64,000 nt of DNA, from the NCBI GenBank assembly GCA_007922225.1, contig ML680088.1, forward strand, positions 15,941,967 through 16,005,966. The letters run 5' to 3'. Position numbers and translations under genes: made by a program. The notes under the pieces are model-generated. The model made no database searches, had not been told where the DNA came from, and saw only the letters and a program-made list of their open reading frames with translations. This DNA is from Emydura subglobosa (Eukaryota > Chordata > Testudines > Chelidae). Positions within the stretch are counted from its first letter, which is position 1, and the number at the start of each line of letters is the position of its first letter. Positions 29,608 to 40,635 of the stretch are shown in pieces.

Positions 29608-30279
29608 GTGCATGTTGGGAGAGAGTGAGTGTGTCTGCTCTGCACTTGTCCTGTCTCTTTAAGTTCAGACAGTGGCAGCGGGAGGCAACCAATCCCAAGG
29701 CAGAAGCTGTTACACAGACAGCTCATAGCTGGTGTCCCCTGTTCTCTCACCCCTCTCCAAAGAGACAGGTCTGATGCACCTGTGGGGGCGGGGCTGGGGG
29801 CGGGGAGAGGGACACAGCCCCCACCTCCCTTCCTGGCTCTGCACAGCACAACAGGAGTTACACCCCTCCCCTGTAGTATAGGGCAGGCAGGCAGGACTGT
29901 GTTTGCTGCACTGTGGAGTGAGTGAGCTCCACAGTGAGTTAACTTGAAAACTTCCTGGGGCTTTGAAAGGGGAGGGGCGGAGGCAGACAGCTACAGGGCA
30001 GATGAGCTCAAACTGCTTACCAGAGTGGTCTCACAATGGCATGCTGGGATAATCGGGAGACTATTTTCAGCAATATAACCAAAGGGCAGTGTCTACACAC
30101 GTGCTTTTTCACAAAAACTTTGCTGAAAAAGGCTCTACACCTTTGTCTAGGTGGTTTTATTTTGTCAACAAAACAGGGCAGTTTTGTCGACCAAAGGGTC
30201 ATTGCAGTGGGTACGCCAGGATTGTTTTGTCGACAAAAGGTGACTTTTGTTGACAAAACTCTTTAGTGTAGACCAGGCC
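29334..30279. mobile_element. 946-bp non-autonomous TIR transposon
   Basis: The left end GGCCTTGTCTACACTAGAAA then GTTTTGTCAA, and the right end GACAAAACTCTTTAGTGTAG then ACCAGGCC, are inverted repeats of about 30 bp with few mismatches. TGA directly flanks both ends (29331-29333 and 30280-30282), a possible 3-bp target duplication. Subterminal GTCGACAAAA / TTTTGTCGAC motifs recur near the right end. The interior holds (TGAG)n, (AG)n and (AC)n repeats and no transposase. Superfamily unresolved. Confidence 0.8.
29540..29603. repeat. Compound microsatellite (TGAG)n(AG)n(AC)n inside the TIR element
   Basis: Consecutive TGAG, AG and AC runs follow each other without a gap. They lie in the interior of the 29334-30279 element. 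Confidence 0.9.
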
Positions 30280-30633
30280 TGAGTCTCCCGTTTCTCTATT
30301 TTCCATATGGATATTGTTGGCCTTATGGGTTCTGTTGTGAATGTTTTTTACAAGCATGATTGTTTCTGGAAAAAGCAGGGCTGTTTTTTCAAGAAACGCC
30401 CCCCAGGAACTGCCCAAAATAAGATCTAATTGCATGAGAGAAGTGTAGGTGCTAGTTAGTTGTGCAGTTGGATATGTTGGATGTTTTCTTCTTCTATACA
30501 TTTATAGTAAGGGCACTTCGTTGGGTGGGAAGGCTGAACCAAAACAAATTGTGGTGGTTGTCTAAAGCGGTTTTGTGGTGCACTGGCATGGACACTGCAG
30601 ATGTACAGAAGTGTCCACCTTTTAAAGTTAAAC

Positions 30634-30634
<1 letters not shown>

Positions 30635-30698
<64 letters not shown>
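30635..30698 (+). repeat. (TG)32 microsatellite
   Basis: An uninterrupted TG dinucleotide run of 64 bp followed by AAAAAAAC. It yields artificial Cys-Val and His-Thr frames on the two strands. Confidence 0.98.
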
Positions 30699-30704
<6 letters not shown>

Positions 30705-30947
30705 ACAGGGGAATAAGCAAGCAGGTGCATGTGCAGATTCTTGTGCACAGATCAGACACACAGGTATTTCAGAGGAAAACATGTACCTCAGTCCGGCTTC
30801 CTGCCACGTCCAAAAGAAGGCAGCACTGAGATTACAGGCAGACATTTGTCACTTTCAGAGGAAAACTGCACGGACAACTTCTACTCAGGACAGCCCAATT
30901 CAGACAGATCAACACATTCATTTTGTAATTTGTCTGCTTTACAGGTG
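30699..30947. other. Unassigned, no feature recognised
   Basis: Nothing beyond the adjacent microsatellite. Confidence 0.4.
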
Positions 30948-31014
30948 AAAACCTGGGTCCATTGAAGTCAACAGCAAAACTCTCAGTGACTTCAATAGGG
31001 CCTGAATTTCCCCC
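30948..31014. repeat. Short palindromic MITE
   Basis: GAAAACCTGGGTCCATTGAA then GTCAACAGCAAAACTC, and CAGTGACTTCAATAGGGCCT then GAATTTC, are inverted copies. Closely similar to 3522-3594. Confidence 0.65.
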
Positions 31015-32720
31015 ATATGTATAAAAATGACAGCAGGAAAGCCTCTGTTCGATTCTTGTCACTCCTAAAATGCCTTGAGATTTTAGGTTTAGATGAGGAG
31101 CCTTAAAAACAAAGTCAACCCAGAAGCAAAGCAGGAGATGTTCAAAGGCATAAGAGGCAGGGAGGCACCCAACTCCTCTTTGTGGTCTTGAAAATTTCTC
31201 TCCAAGTGAAAATTGACTTAAGCAAAGATGCCTGGCCTGGAAATCAGCCCCTCTGCAGTTCATCATAGCACATCAAAGTGTCAATGCTACCTTTCTAAAT
31301 GGAACTCAGTGGCTCTTCCACGGGGCAGATTATGTTGCAGTAGAAATATTGCTTTGTTTCCATGTGATATATTTTCTTAAACCATTAGGGAACACTGCTG
31401 TTCCCTCTTTTCATCGGGGTAGATGGTGACATCCTCTTACTTCTTGAATAGTCTCACTGAAATCCCATGGGTGTCACTAGTGACATCACAATCTATTCTA
31501 TGATGTTTATTCATTTGACTGTATTTTATTCCTCTCTCTGGATTTTGTAGCTAAACTAAGATCTGATTCTCCAGTTGGTTGTGTGAAGATAGAACCACCC
31601 CAGTGACTTCTACGTGTCTGGATAACATCACTTCCAGGATTGGGATCCTAAAGAGTAATTATTCTTCCAGGAGGAAAGTTAAGTTATGTCCCTCCAGCTC
31701 CACAAATTACGTGCAACATGTGCCACTACCACCAACTACACATTTCGGACTTCACAGCTCAGGGAATGATCCCTTTGTTTACTATTAAATGGTAGGTGAG
31801 AAATGAACTGGGAAATCCACCTATCATGACACACATTGGCAGGACCCATTGGAACAAGCCATTGGATGGATGCCTTTGAAGCTATTCAGCTGGATCCCAT
31901 TAGTCTGTTGTCTGTATGTCCAAAACTCACAGAGGTAATGCATAGCCATGACTCTGAAGTTGTGTCAATTCATCTTCTAGTACAATACTCCAGGGTATAT
32001 CAAAAACGATGGGTGATGACTCTGAGAAAGAGTTACAAATTCCTAAATCCGAGAGCGGTGTCAGGGACAAAACCACAAGAAGAAGATGCAGAAAGTGTGT
32101 ATCAGATTTAATGGAAAGTGACGCAGGCTGGAAAATATTCCCACCCTCATTTTTATAGCTCTTAAAGTGCAATATTTATTTATTATTTCTTTGGCATAAG
32201 ATTGTCTGAAGAAATACCATGCTGATGAGAGCCTCGTCTTGTGATCCCATGGCATGCACAAGAAGAGTAGTGGCCAATATTCTATGGCCAATGCTGTATT
32301 TTGCAGCGTAACCATGGGGATGGCACTAGCATCAGTGTCCAGTGTACAGAAACTACACCCATGCACAGTTAGGAATGGCCAGATCCATTTAGAAAGTTGC
32401 ATGCTACTTTCTGGAAACTACAGTAATTTCCCCTTCATCATTATTTGCTGTCCTGGAGCTCTTGGCATTCCTTATGACCCATCTAAAGTGTAGAAGTCCA
32501 TTGCCATGGCAACCAAAACATATTATTTTTTCCAGCTGTCAAAAAATGTTGAATTTTAAAAAAAAAAAAAAGGGAGAAGAAGAAACAGAGAGAGGAAATT
32601 CTAAGAAAGTGAAATAATCTGGAAAAAGAGCAGGCAGCTGCTTTCCTCCTGCTTCTGCTGCAACTTTCTCCCTAACAAACATTGGTTGGGGGCAGACAGG
32701 AAACCTTTGAATGGGGTTAG
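31015..32720. other. Unassigned 1.7 kb
   Basis: Only short frames with no domain. A poly-A run (about 32557-32571) is followed by a GA-rich patch. No repeat family recognised. Confidence 0.38.
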
Positions 32721-32721
32721 T

Positions 32722-32869
32722 AAGAGCTTGTCTACAAGGGGAAATTGACCAGACTAGCTATTGCAGAATAAACTCACAAAGTGCACGAATTATTCTGGAA
32801 TAGAGTTACCACCCGGAGATCTATTCCACAATAGCTCTTTGGTCAGTTTCCCCGTGTGGCCAAGCTCTT
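32722..32869. mobile_element. 148-bp MITE with about 40-bp terminal inverted repeats
   Basis: AAGAGCTTGTCTACAAGGGG then AAATTGACCAGACTAGCTAT at the left, and ATAGCTCTTTGGTCAGTTTC then CCCGTGTGGCCAAGCTCTT at the right, are inverted repeats along roughly 41 bp with about seven mismatches. TTA occurs two bases outside each end, which would suit a 3-bp TTA target site (PIF/Harbinger style) if the true ends extend by 2 bp. Noncoding. Confidence 0.78.
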
Positions 32870-33298
32870 CGTTAAACCCGTACCTGTTGCTTCCGTTCAA
32901 CACATCAAGAAAGAGCTAACTCCTGGAGCTCTATCTTTCTCTTGCTCAGTTTGTCACATAATTTTGTGCATCTATTCCGATTTTCCCTATAACTCTGACC
33001 ATCTTTGTTTCTCCTCCCGCTTTGCTTTATTTTGACCCCTTTAGAAGCCCGAAATTTGATGATTTTCCCTGTTGTACCTTTGCACACACAAGTATTTGTC
33101 ATTGTAGGGCCACTTCCAAAGGCTGAGCTGTGCGCATGGAATTTTTCCGTGGTAAGAAGGTGTTAAAGAATTGGTTTGGGAGGGGATGAAGATGCAGTGT
33201 ACAGGTAACATTGTGCTGACTTTGGGCTCAGTGGCTGGAGTGCTGTCTCAGCCTCATGTTGGGGAAGGCCTGATGCATGGGGGACATTTCACAATGAC
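32870..33298. other. Unassigned, no feature recognised
   Basis: No gene or repeat family recognised. Confidence 0.4.
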
Positions 33299-33299
33299 T

Positions 33300-33418
33300 T
33301 AGATTGGCAACCCTTTGGGGCAGGGACTGTCTTTTTGTTCTGTGTTTGTACAGCACCTAGCGCAATGGCGTCCTGGTCCATGACAAAAGCTCCTACGCGT
33401 AATGGGAATAAAATCATA
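33300..33418 (+). repeat. L2/MIR-type 3' tail
   Basis: TTTGGGGCAGGGACTGTCTT, TTTGTTCTGTGTTTGTACAG, CACCTAGCGCAATGGCGTCC and TGGTCCATGACAAAAGCTCC match the tail module. No MIR head is visible upstream. Confidence 0.82.
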
Positions 33419-33597
33419 CAGAATAATTGTGAACATTTATTTAACAACCAAGGAGGGCAAATTTTGAGTTTGCCAACCTGGGGGAAAACCATGTGAGCTC
33501 TGAACTATCCAGTGTCCATGTTGAAATGCTACAACTCTTGGTTGGGCTCTTGCTTCCATGGAGTGGTTTTTGCTCCCCCAGGAGGCCAAGCAGAAGG
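33419..33597. other. Unassigned spacer before the hAT element
   Basis: No feature recognised apart from the target duplication that begins at 33598. Confidence 0.4.
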
Positions 33598-33605
33598 CTC
33601 TAGGC

Positions 33606-34414
33606 CAGTGGTTCCCAACATTTTTGGCTCAAGGGCCATAAATATCATTTTTACAACCCTGAAGGGCCACCAGTCTATCAACCCATTAAAATGTGTTGAC
33701 GGATACACCATTAAGAATGACAAATCACTACATATTTAAAGCAAAGATTTTGATGCTGTTGTGCTTATTTTTACATTCACTATTTTACACCTACAAATTA
33801 CTCACAGTATGTCACACGCTCACAGACAAAGCACTAGTGTAGATGAGTGACTGTCACTACACACTGAAGCACATGGTCTGGCAGCTAAGTCACGGTGGTT
33901 GACAAACCGGAAGGCACTGATTTTTAGAGTCCTGCCTCTCCTCAAGCATGATGGGTCCTGGCTGCTCCACCAGCAGCTCCTTTCCCACCCACTGCAGCTA
34001 GATGGAAGAAGTTCAGCGAGGCCCTGGCTGCAGCAGGGAAACCGCACGCGTTCTGTAGCCCTGTGCACTCCACCTGGGTCCCTAGGCAGTGGCTCCCGTC
34101 TGCAGCCAGGGGCATGAGAGATCAGTGCTCCCCAGCCTCTGGCTCCAGCAGGGACCCCAGAGCCTAGGGACCCAGGCAGAACGTTTTGCCATGCTCTCTG
34201 CTTCAGCCGGGGTGGAGTGCAGGGAGTGCTGATCTCTCATCTCCTCGGCTGCAGCAAGGAGCCTGCACCAGTCTTGCAGCCCCATAGCAACACGCTTCGC
34301 TTGAGTCCTTAGGTGGCGGCTCCCTTCTGCAGCCAGTGGGAGGGGAGCGGCGGGCCACTTTGAAAGCCCCCATGGATCACTTTTGGACCCCAGGCCACAG
34401 ATTGGGAACCACTG
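33606..34414. mobile_element. 809-bp non-autonomous hAT transposon with 8-bp target duplication
   Basis: Ends are CAGTGGTTCCCAAC and, inverted, GATTGGGAACCACTG, matching hAT-type CAG...CTG termini. The flanking 8-mers CTCTAGGC (33598-33605) and CTCTAGGT (34415-34422) match at 7 of 8 positions, the length expected for hAT. It has no transposase. The interior holds a duplicated segment ('GTCCCTAGGCAGTGGCTCCC' at 34078 and 'GTCCTTAGGTGGCGGCTCCC' at 34305, about 227 bp apart) and an inverted piece CCTAGGGACCCAGG between them. Confidence 0.92.
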
Positions 34415-34422
34415 CTCTAGGT

Positions 34423-36445
34423 TCTACAGAAACATCATAGCAGTCAAATGACTCTCTGGTATCCAGGCATACCTCCCTAGTAGCAGCCTGTCGGGTCCCC
34501 AAACATGGGTTGCCCTTCACTTATTTAAACTCAACCCTGGCTAATGGTTTTTAGCTGAAGAAGCCACTGGATCCTCAGTGTGGATGACTCAGGGAGTGTG
34601 TATCATTAGGCTGGGCTGCAGAGTCTGGGTAAGAAGGGGAGGTGCCATGCCTTCACCTTCTCCAGGCCCTGGTTTAAGGAATGAAGACCTGGTGCATCAG
34701 GGATCTCCCTTCTCTATTATTCTGCACTGTCATTTTCCCATCAAAGCCTCAGTTCTTTGTAGGCCACTAGGAAATGCTACCACTACAACTCAAGGGCCAT
34801 TGCAACCTATGGGAAGAGAGTCCCCCTGGCCAGCCCTCCCATACACTTGTGTCTTGTACGGAGGCAAGGAGTGTTGCCCACTCTCATGATTTGTTTAGGA
34901 TTCTTGCAAGAAATGGTGCTTTTCTCAAAGCTCCAGCTCTTGGAGTCAGGTGATTCCATCAGACGATCAGCTTTCATTTAAAAAAAAGTTAATTTCTAGC
35001 CTTCATGACTGTGAAGAAAAGCATGAAAATGTGACTCTTAAAGACTTGCAGTCTCATTAGTTTTTTTAGCCAATCTCAAGTTTCTGGGGGACCAACACTG
35101 AGGGTTGACAGTTCTGGGTAAGCAGCTGACCATCAAGGTTTGCCCAGTTCTTGCTATTTCGATCTGGCTCACTTTTTTGGCTGTTGCTGCTAGCAGAATG
35201 TCAGCAGTGCCGCCCTTCTTTGTCTCCTCTGCAGGGCAGTTACCAGTAACACCACAGTGCAGTTTGCAAACTGAGGACAAATCCTTGACCCTTGCCCACC
35301 CGCCCGGAGAGAGAAAACCAACGGACAAACAGCTGGGCAGATCAAAGAGAATTGCTAACCTTTGCTTTGCAAAAGCAAGCAGGTAGGAGAGAAGAACAGA
35401 GAGCCAGGGATTGAGCGGCTGCTGCTGAGCTTGGGGAATGCAGGCGTCAGCAAAGACCCTTTTGGATGTCTGTGCTGTCCTGCAGGAAGGGTGGCTGGGG
35501 GCGTGGGGGGGCACCTTCATTCTAGAGAGCACCTGGACTCCATTTTACGTAGACTTGGGGATAGTGAACTGTCAGCACGACATCGCTGACCTCTCAAATG
35601 CTGAATCAGGAGGCTGATGGGACAGAAAACGTGCTTTATGGTAAAGCAATCAAACTTAGCTTCAACATGCCCAGATGTACATTGCTAGCTGGAGGAAATG
35701 GACTCCATAGAGCAGGAGAGCCTTTAACACACAGCATGCACATTAACGTGGTCGACCCTCTTTCCAGCCCCGGGGTCCTGCTGGTCTGACACCAGTGCCT
35801 CCCCTCTGCCAAGTGGTAGCAGATGTCTGGGGCCTTCTAGGTCAGTGTCTCTGGGGAGGAGAAACGGATTTATTCTAAGAATCACTTGCTTTATCTGCAC
35901 ATGCACACCAGTCCTGGAAGGAAGGTGGTCAAACAGCATGCAAGGCAATCCCTTCTTCCCAGCAGAGAGGCTGGGGGGGGGGGGGGCATGCCTGCTGGGA
36001 AGAGCTGGGCTAGCTGTCCTGGCAGATGGACAGGAGAGGACTGACAAAGAGCCCAGGTATGGCAGAAGTGTGGTATGTGGGGAGGCGGGGCCAGGATGTC
36101 ATGTGATGTGAAGGACTATATGCACTGCGGATGATAACTGTGTTATGTTTCAGGCTTTTGTTATGGACTATTTTGCAATCTTTTCGTAATAAACCAGTCC
36201 AAGAAGGGGGGTTACTGAGGCAAGTAAGCTGAGGGAAACTGAGGCAAGCGGGGCTGTTCTGCCACAACCTACCACAGGAAGGTATCCTGGGCAGGCCCGC
36301 CCTAGCACAGTCTCCATCTCTGGTGGAGTGGAATGAACGTCCCGGGATTTGGCTGACTGAGGGCGGGCGGCAGCGCAGTCAGAAAAGGCTGCGGCTGGAA
36401 GGAGTAAAGGCGTGTGGGAGCCTTATGCAATGTAGCTTTGCACCA
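34423..36445. other. Unassigned 2 kb, with a G homopolymer
   Basis: A run of about 16 G lies at 35972-35987. At 36140-36200 TTCAGGCTTTTGTTATGGAC and CGTAATAAACCAGTCC have the look of a polyadenylation/LTR R-U5 region, but no second boundary was found. Frames up to 164 codons (35038-35532 minus) show no domain. Confidence 0.35.
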
Positions 36446-36560
36446 CTGCAAACTCTTTGAGACAGGGACTGTCTTTTTAGTCGGCGTTCGTACAGCACCT
36501 TGTACAACGGGGTGCTGGTTCAGGACGGGGGCTTCCAAGCACTCCTGCCATGCAAATAAT
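36446..36560 (+). repeat. L2/MIR-type 3' tail
   Basis: GCAAACTCTTTGAGACAGGG, ACTGTCTTTTTAGTCGGCGT, TCGTACAGCACCTTGTACAA and 'GGTGCTGGTTCAGGACGGGGGC' match the tail module, slightly more diverged than 33300-33418. Confidence 0.75.
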
Positions 36561-37098
36561 CGCACTCATTTGCTTGGTCGCCTGGGACCCTGCAGAGGCT
36601 GGGGTGGAGTGCAGCATTGGTTGCCAGCTAGCTCCTATGTGGTGCTAAAGGTGTTGCTTTAACCTATAAAATGCTAGCGGTTTGGGATCGTGCAGCCGGA
36701 GGGGCCCCCCGCCATTGCTTGTGTGACACCATGGCAGATGCAGAGAGCAGAGGCTCCTGAGCCACTGGGTTTAACTGGCCAGGCACTGTTGGCAAGATGC
36801 TATCTGTGATAGGTCCTTCTCTACCCATGCCTGGGTTGGCAAGAAAGGCTGCCTTGTCTCCTGGACATTTGGGATTAGAGAGAGAGGGCCCTGTTGGGGA
36901 AGGCGTACATGGTGATAAGGTGAGGAAAGGCCAGCGGCACAGGTGCAATTATCATCTGCAGATGTACCTAGAGTAGAGCATAGGCATGGAACTGATCACG
37001 CTAACTAAGCTGTGAAGTACAAAGGCTTATTCCCCTTGGTTAAGGGGGGATGCAGAAAGAGGAGACAATTCCCTCCTGCACCTTTTGCGGGAGTCAGG
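36561..37098. other. Unassigned, no feature recognised
   Basis: No gene or repeat family recognised. Confidence 0.4.
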
Positions 37099-37099
37099 A

Positions 37100-38065
37100 C
37101 CAGATTCAGAGATTCCAAGGCCAGAAGGGGCCATCGTAATCATCTAGTCTGACCCCTGGGTGGCACGGGCCAGGGAACGATCCCAGAATTATTCCGAGCG
37201 CCAGTCTGTTAGAAACACATCATCTCGATTTAAAATGGTCACTGATGGAGAACCGACCTTAACCTTTGGTAAGTTGTTCCAATGGATAATTACTCGCCGT
37301 TAAAATTTTACTCCTTATTTCCAACCCGAATGTATCTAGCTGCAACATCCAGCCATTGGAGCATGTTGTACCTGTCTCTGCTTATTGTCAAATATTTGTT
37401 CCCCACGTAGGTACTTACGGACTGTAACCAAGTCACCTCTTAACCTTCTCTTGGTTCAACTGAATAGACTGAGCTCCTTGAACTCCATCACTGTAAGGCA
37501 GATGTTCTAATCCTTTGATCATTCTCATGACTCTTCTCTGAGCCTTCTCCAGTTTGAATTGTTGGCACCAGACCTGGACACAGAATTCCAGCAGCAGCCG
37601 CGCCAGTGCCAAAGATCAAGATAAAATAACCTCCCCGCTTCCACTTGAGATTCCCTTGGTTGCACATACCAGGAGCGTTAGCTCTTCTGGCCACAGCGTC
37701 ACACTGGGAGCTCAGGTTCAGCTGATTATCCACCCTGACCCCCAAATCTTTCTCAGAGTCACTGATTCCCAGAGAGAGTCCCTCAGCCTGTAAGTATGAC
37801 CAACATTCTTTGTTCCTAGTTGTAACAGGTTATATTTAGCCATGTTAAAACACATATGGTTTGCTTGCGCCCACTTTACCAAGCAATGCAGATTGCTGTG
37901 AATCAGTGACTTTCCCCCTTCATAGTACACCACTTCTCCAATCTTTGCGTCATCTGCAAACTTTATCAGGGATGATTTTATGTTTTCTTCCAGGGCATGG
38001 ATAGCAATGTTCAATAGCGTAGGGCCAAGAACCCATCCACGCAGGACCCCACTGGAAACATACCT
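37100..38065 (-). repeat. CR1 LINE, antisense, about 965 bp including RT coding
   Basis: It starts with the antisense terminus (CAGAGATTCCAAGGCCAGAA then GGGGCCATCG) and runs through TTCTCTGAGCCTTCTCCAGT, CTGGACACAGAATTCCAGCA, GCTGATTATCCACCCTGACC and GGCATGGATAGCAATGTTCA to ACCCCACTGGAAACATACC. It is the longest CR1 piece here and the only one reaching the catalytic RT motif. Confidence 0.95.
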
Positions 38066-38128
38066 GCTCGATCTTTGACTCCAGCTGTGGGGAAAAAGGG
38101 GTAGCCACTGCAGGGCTGTGGTTCCCAA
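37718..38128 (-). pseudogene. CR1 reverse transcriptase fragment
   Basis: This 136-codon minus frame encodes the RT palm of CR1: 'GWVLGPTLLNIAIHALEENI' (motif usually GSVLGPxLFNIFINDL), 'SSLIKFADDAKIGEVV' with the catalytic FADD intact at about 37950-37961, 'KWAQANHMCFNMAKYNLLQL' and 'HTYRLRDSLW', followed in an adjoining frame by 'VRVDNQLNLSSQCDAVARRAN'. A frame change separates the two parts, and the N-terminal half of RT and the endonuclease are missing, so it cannot be active. The first codons upstream of about 38065 are not CR1. Identification of the domain is firm. Confidence 0.9.
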
Positions 38129-38697
38129 ACATTTTCATTATAGCAAGATGTTTTTTTTTCCTTTCAAATTTTTTTCCAACTACAAATGGCTTTTTGTGGG
38201 AAATAGTGGGTGAAAATCTCTGGCCTGTGTTCTGCAAGAGATGGTGCTGGTGATCACAGTGGTCCGTCTGCCCTTATAATCTATTAATTGGGACAAACAA
38301 CAAACCTTCAGATATTCCCATGCTGATTTTACACCTCTCCTTTTGCCGTCTACGTGAACCAGTTAAAACACGGCAATTATACAGTTTTTGAAAGTGATGC
38401 GTGCAGCTGTTGGTTACAAAACTCCAATATGTGTCTATACTCTTATTTCCTCTTCCTGAATGCAGGACTTTACACAGGACTACATCTCTTCTCACTGCCT
38501 TCAGCATTCAATCCTCTAATCTCTCCTGGTCACTTGCTCTGTTGCTTTTGTCCTTTGAATGTGCCCTGTCTCCAACTTTGGCTTCTTTTGCAAATTTGAT
38601 CACAATTTAATTTCACACCAAAGCAACACCCAATGAAGATACTCCACAGGGTGCTGACTGGTGCCTGTTTCCACAGACTGCAGTCTGAGAACCACTG
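38116..38697. mobile_element. Probable hAT-like element, 582 bp, no clear target duplication
   Basis: CTGTGGTTCCCAAACATTTT at the left and TCTGAGAACCACTG at the right are inverted repeats like those of the hAT copies at 33606 and 59056. The flanking 8-mers do not match, so the ends may be eroded or the piece may be a composite. The interior is partly AT-rich (GATGTTTTTTTTTCC). Confidence 0.5.
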
Positions 38698-39144
38698 TTC
38701 TATTAATAAGTGATCCATGGCATACAAGACTTTGACACTCACTGCTATAGCGTGTCATCTGAATATTAGGAAATGTGTCCCAAACCTTGTGCTCAGTGTG
38801 GAATGAGTTTAAACCTCAAATACATGGAGCTTGCTTTTCCGCCCTGTTGCGCTAGTATGACAGCACTTAATGGATTTCCACTGGTGTAGAATTGGTGTAA
38901 TGGAGGGGTGAATCATGTTGGGGTCTTTTTTGCCCTAAAAGTGCTGTAGCATCAGCATTGCCTGATGCTGAAGGGTTGCTATTTAGGTTATGAAGTCATA
39001 TGATCCTGTCTCAGCAAATGGTTAGCTTGTGAATAATTCTTTAGTGTCAGGTTCCAAAAGCTAATAACCAGCTAAGAAAGCATTAATGCAAAACTATTTT
39101 GATTTGCAAGACCCTGTCTCAACAAATTGGGTGTGGTTTGGTAA
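38698..39144. other. Unassigned, no feature recognised
   Basis: No gene or repeat family recognised. Confidence 0.4.
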
Positions 39145-39218
39145 TCCAAAGTTTTCTGAAATATTATATATATTAAATATATATATATTATATATATAAT
39201 ATTTCAGACAACTTTGGA
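39145..39218. repeat. Near-perfect 74-bp palindrome with AT-rich centre
   Basis: The left arm 39145-39172 (begins TCCAAAGTTTTCTGAAATAT) and the right arm 39191-39218 (ends ATATTTCAGACAACTTTGGA) are reverse complements over 28 bp with one mismatch. The 18-bp centre TTAAATATATATATATTA is itself mostly self-complementary, so the whole unit can fold into one hairpin or cruciform. Confidence 0.93.
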
Positions 39219-39240
39219 TATATGTATATATATATATTAT
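39219..39240. repeat. (TA)n tract next to the palindrome
   Basis: TATATGTATATATATATATT follows the right arm directly and extends the AT-rich zone. Confidence 0.8.
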
Positions 39241-40189
39241 AACACTTGCTTGTCTTCCAATGGGTGTGTTACAGGGATGGGGGTAATTACCGAATGTTGG
39301 CACAGTGCCCTTGCAAAGGTATACTGTTATCTATGAGCTACATATTGGAGATAAGGTGAATTTGGTCTGAATTTTTTAAGCAATGGTTCAGATGCCAAAC
39401 CAAAGCCAGGTTTTGGCTGCATCGAACCCTCATCACGAGACTTTTGTCCAGACCTTGCCTCTTGCACGTTTCCATGTGGCACTCAAGGAATGAGAGAGCT
39501 GTGGTCCCCAAACTGTGGCCTCTGCTCCACCGAACTCTTGCTACTCGACAGAGAGCTGGCTGATCATATGCTGCTGACTTCTCCTCGCATCCAGCTGCTA
39601 GATTGCATTAAAAGAAACAAAAACCCACTAAACTCTTTCCCAGTACTGCTGTTCCATGGAAGCAATGGTTGTGGTTGCAATGGAGACATTATGTAACCAT
39701 GGATGGAAGGGGAGGTGGCCAGGCAGCCACCAATAGAAAGAGAGGTGGTTCCTGAGACAATCTCTCCGTTAAGATGTGGCCCATGCTATGAGACAGTTGA
39801 GAGCTCCTGCCCCTGGGGAAGCATCTGGCAGATAAGCGGTGAGGGCTAAGACTTGGATTAAAGCTGCATCTCTCTCTAAAAGTTTGCAGCATTGGTTGGA
39901 TTCTGACTGATCATTCCCTGTGTAGCAAGGCTGAATGAACTCATGTGCCTGTCATTTGGCGTGAACAGTCTGTGCACATTCTTGAGCTTGGGACTAGAAT
40001 GTCAGCTCCTGTCCTGATGCCAATGGCTGCATTCCTCCTAGAGGCTGCTCCCAAGAATGCCAGTGCAGATCATTTTTAGGGAGAAGGCCAGGAGTGTCAC
40101 CTGTATTTGGGGCGGAGAACCAATTAAACCCTCGGGGAGAGATCTATTAACATATTTGTGATTTTCTGCCATGCCTGGAAGCGGACTGA

Positions 40190-40191
<2 letters not shown>
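39241..40191. other. Unassigned, no feature recognised
   Basis: No gene or repeat family recognised. Confidence 0.4.

Positions 40192-40233
<42 letters not shown>
40192..40233 (+). repeat. (GT)n microsatellite, about 42 bp
   Basis: An uninterrupted GT run ending in GTCTGTTTAC. Confidence 0.97.
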
Positions 40234-40234
<1 letters not shown>

Positions 40235-40635
40235 TGTTTACTAAACACGGCTCACCAGTCAGGGCAAATTTTTTGAATTCTCTCCTCCACTAGATCACCC
40301 CTCTTCTGCCCGTCTCCAAACCCCAAGCACATATCGTCTACATCTTGGAATTCTCTCATCAATCTCTCTGACCCGACCACAGATTTCAGAAGGAAAATCA
40401 GCCATGAGTCGATTAACGAAAGCCCCAAGCAGCAAAAAGATAAAAATTGGAAGGAGGGGTAGAAAAATAACAGGGAGAAAAGAAATAGAGAGGGTGAGAA
40501 GAAGGAGTGACAAGTCCAAAATGTATCAGAATAGCCTAAGGAACCAATATCTCTCCTTTCTAAAAAATAGAGTCTTAAACAGCACATTCATTAGTCATTA
40601 TTTTCATTATGTATTATTTGTACTGTGATAACACC
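40234..40635. other. Unassigned, pyrimidine- to purine-rich switch
   Basis: Overlapping frames with no recognised domain; GA-rich from about 40430 to 40510. Confidence 0.4.

Noticed and set aside
30494..30845. Frames with His-Thr repeats
   Set aside because: Translation of the (TG/CA) microsatellite.
35972..35987. G homopolymer considered as a quadruplex regulator
   Set aside because: A single uninterrupted run next to unassigned DNA with no promoter context. Length errors at such runs are also common in assemblies.
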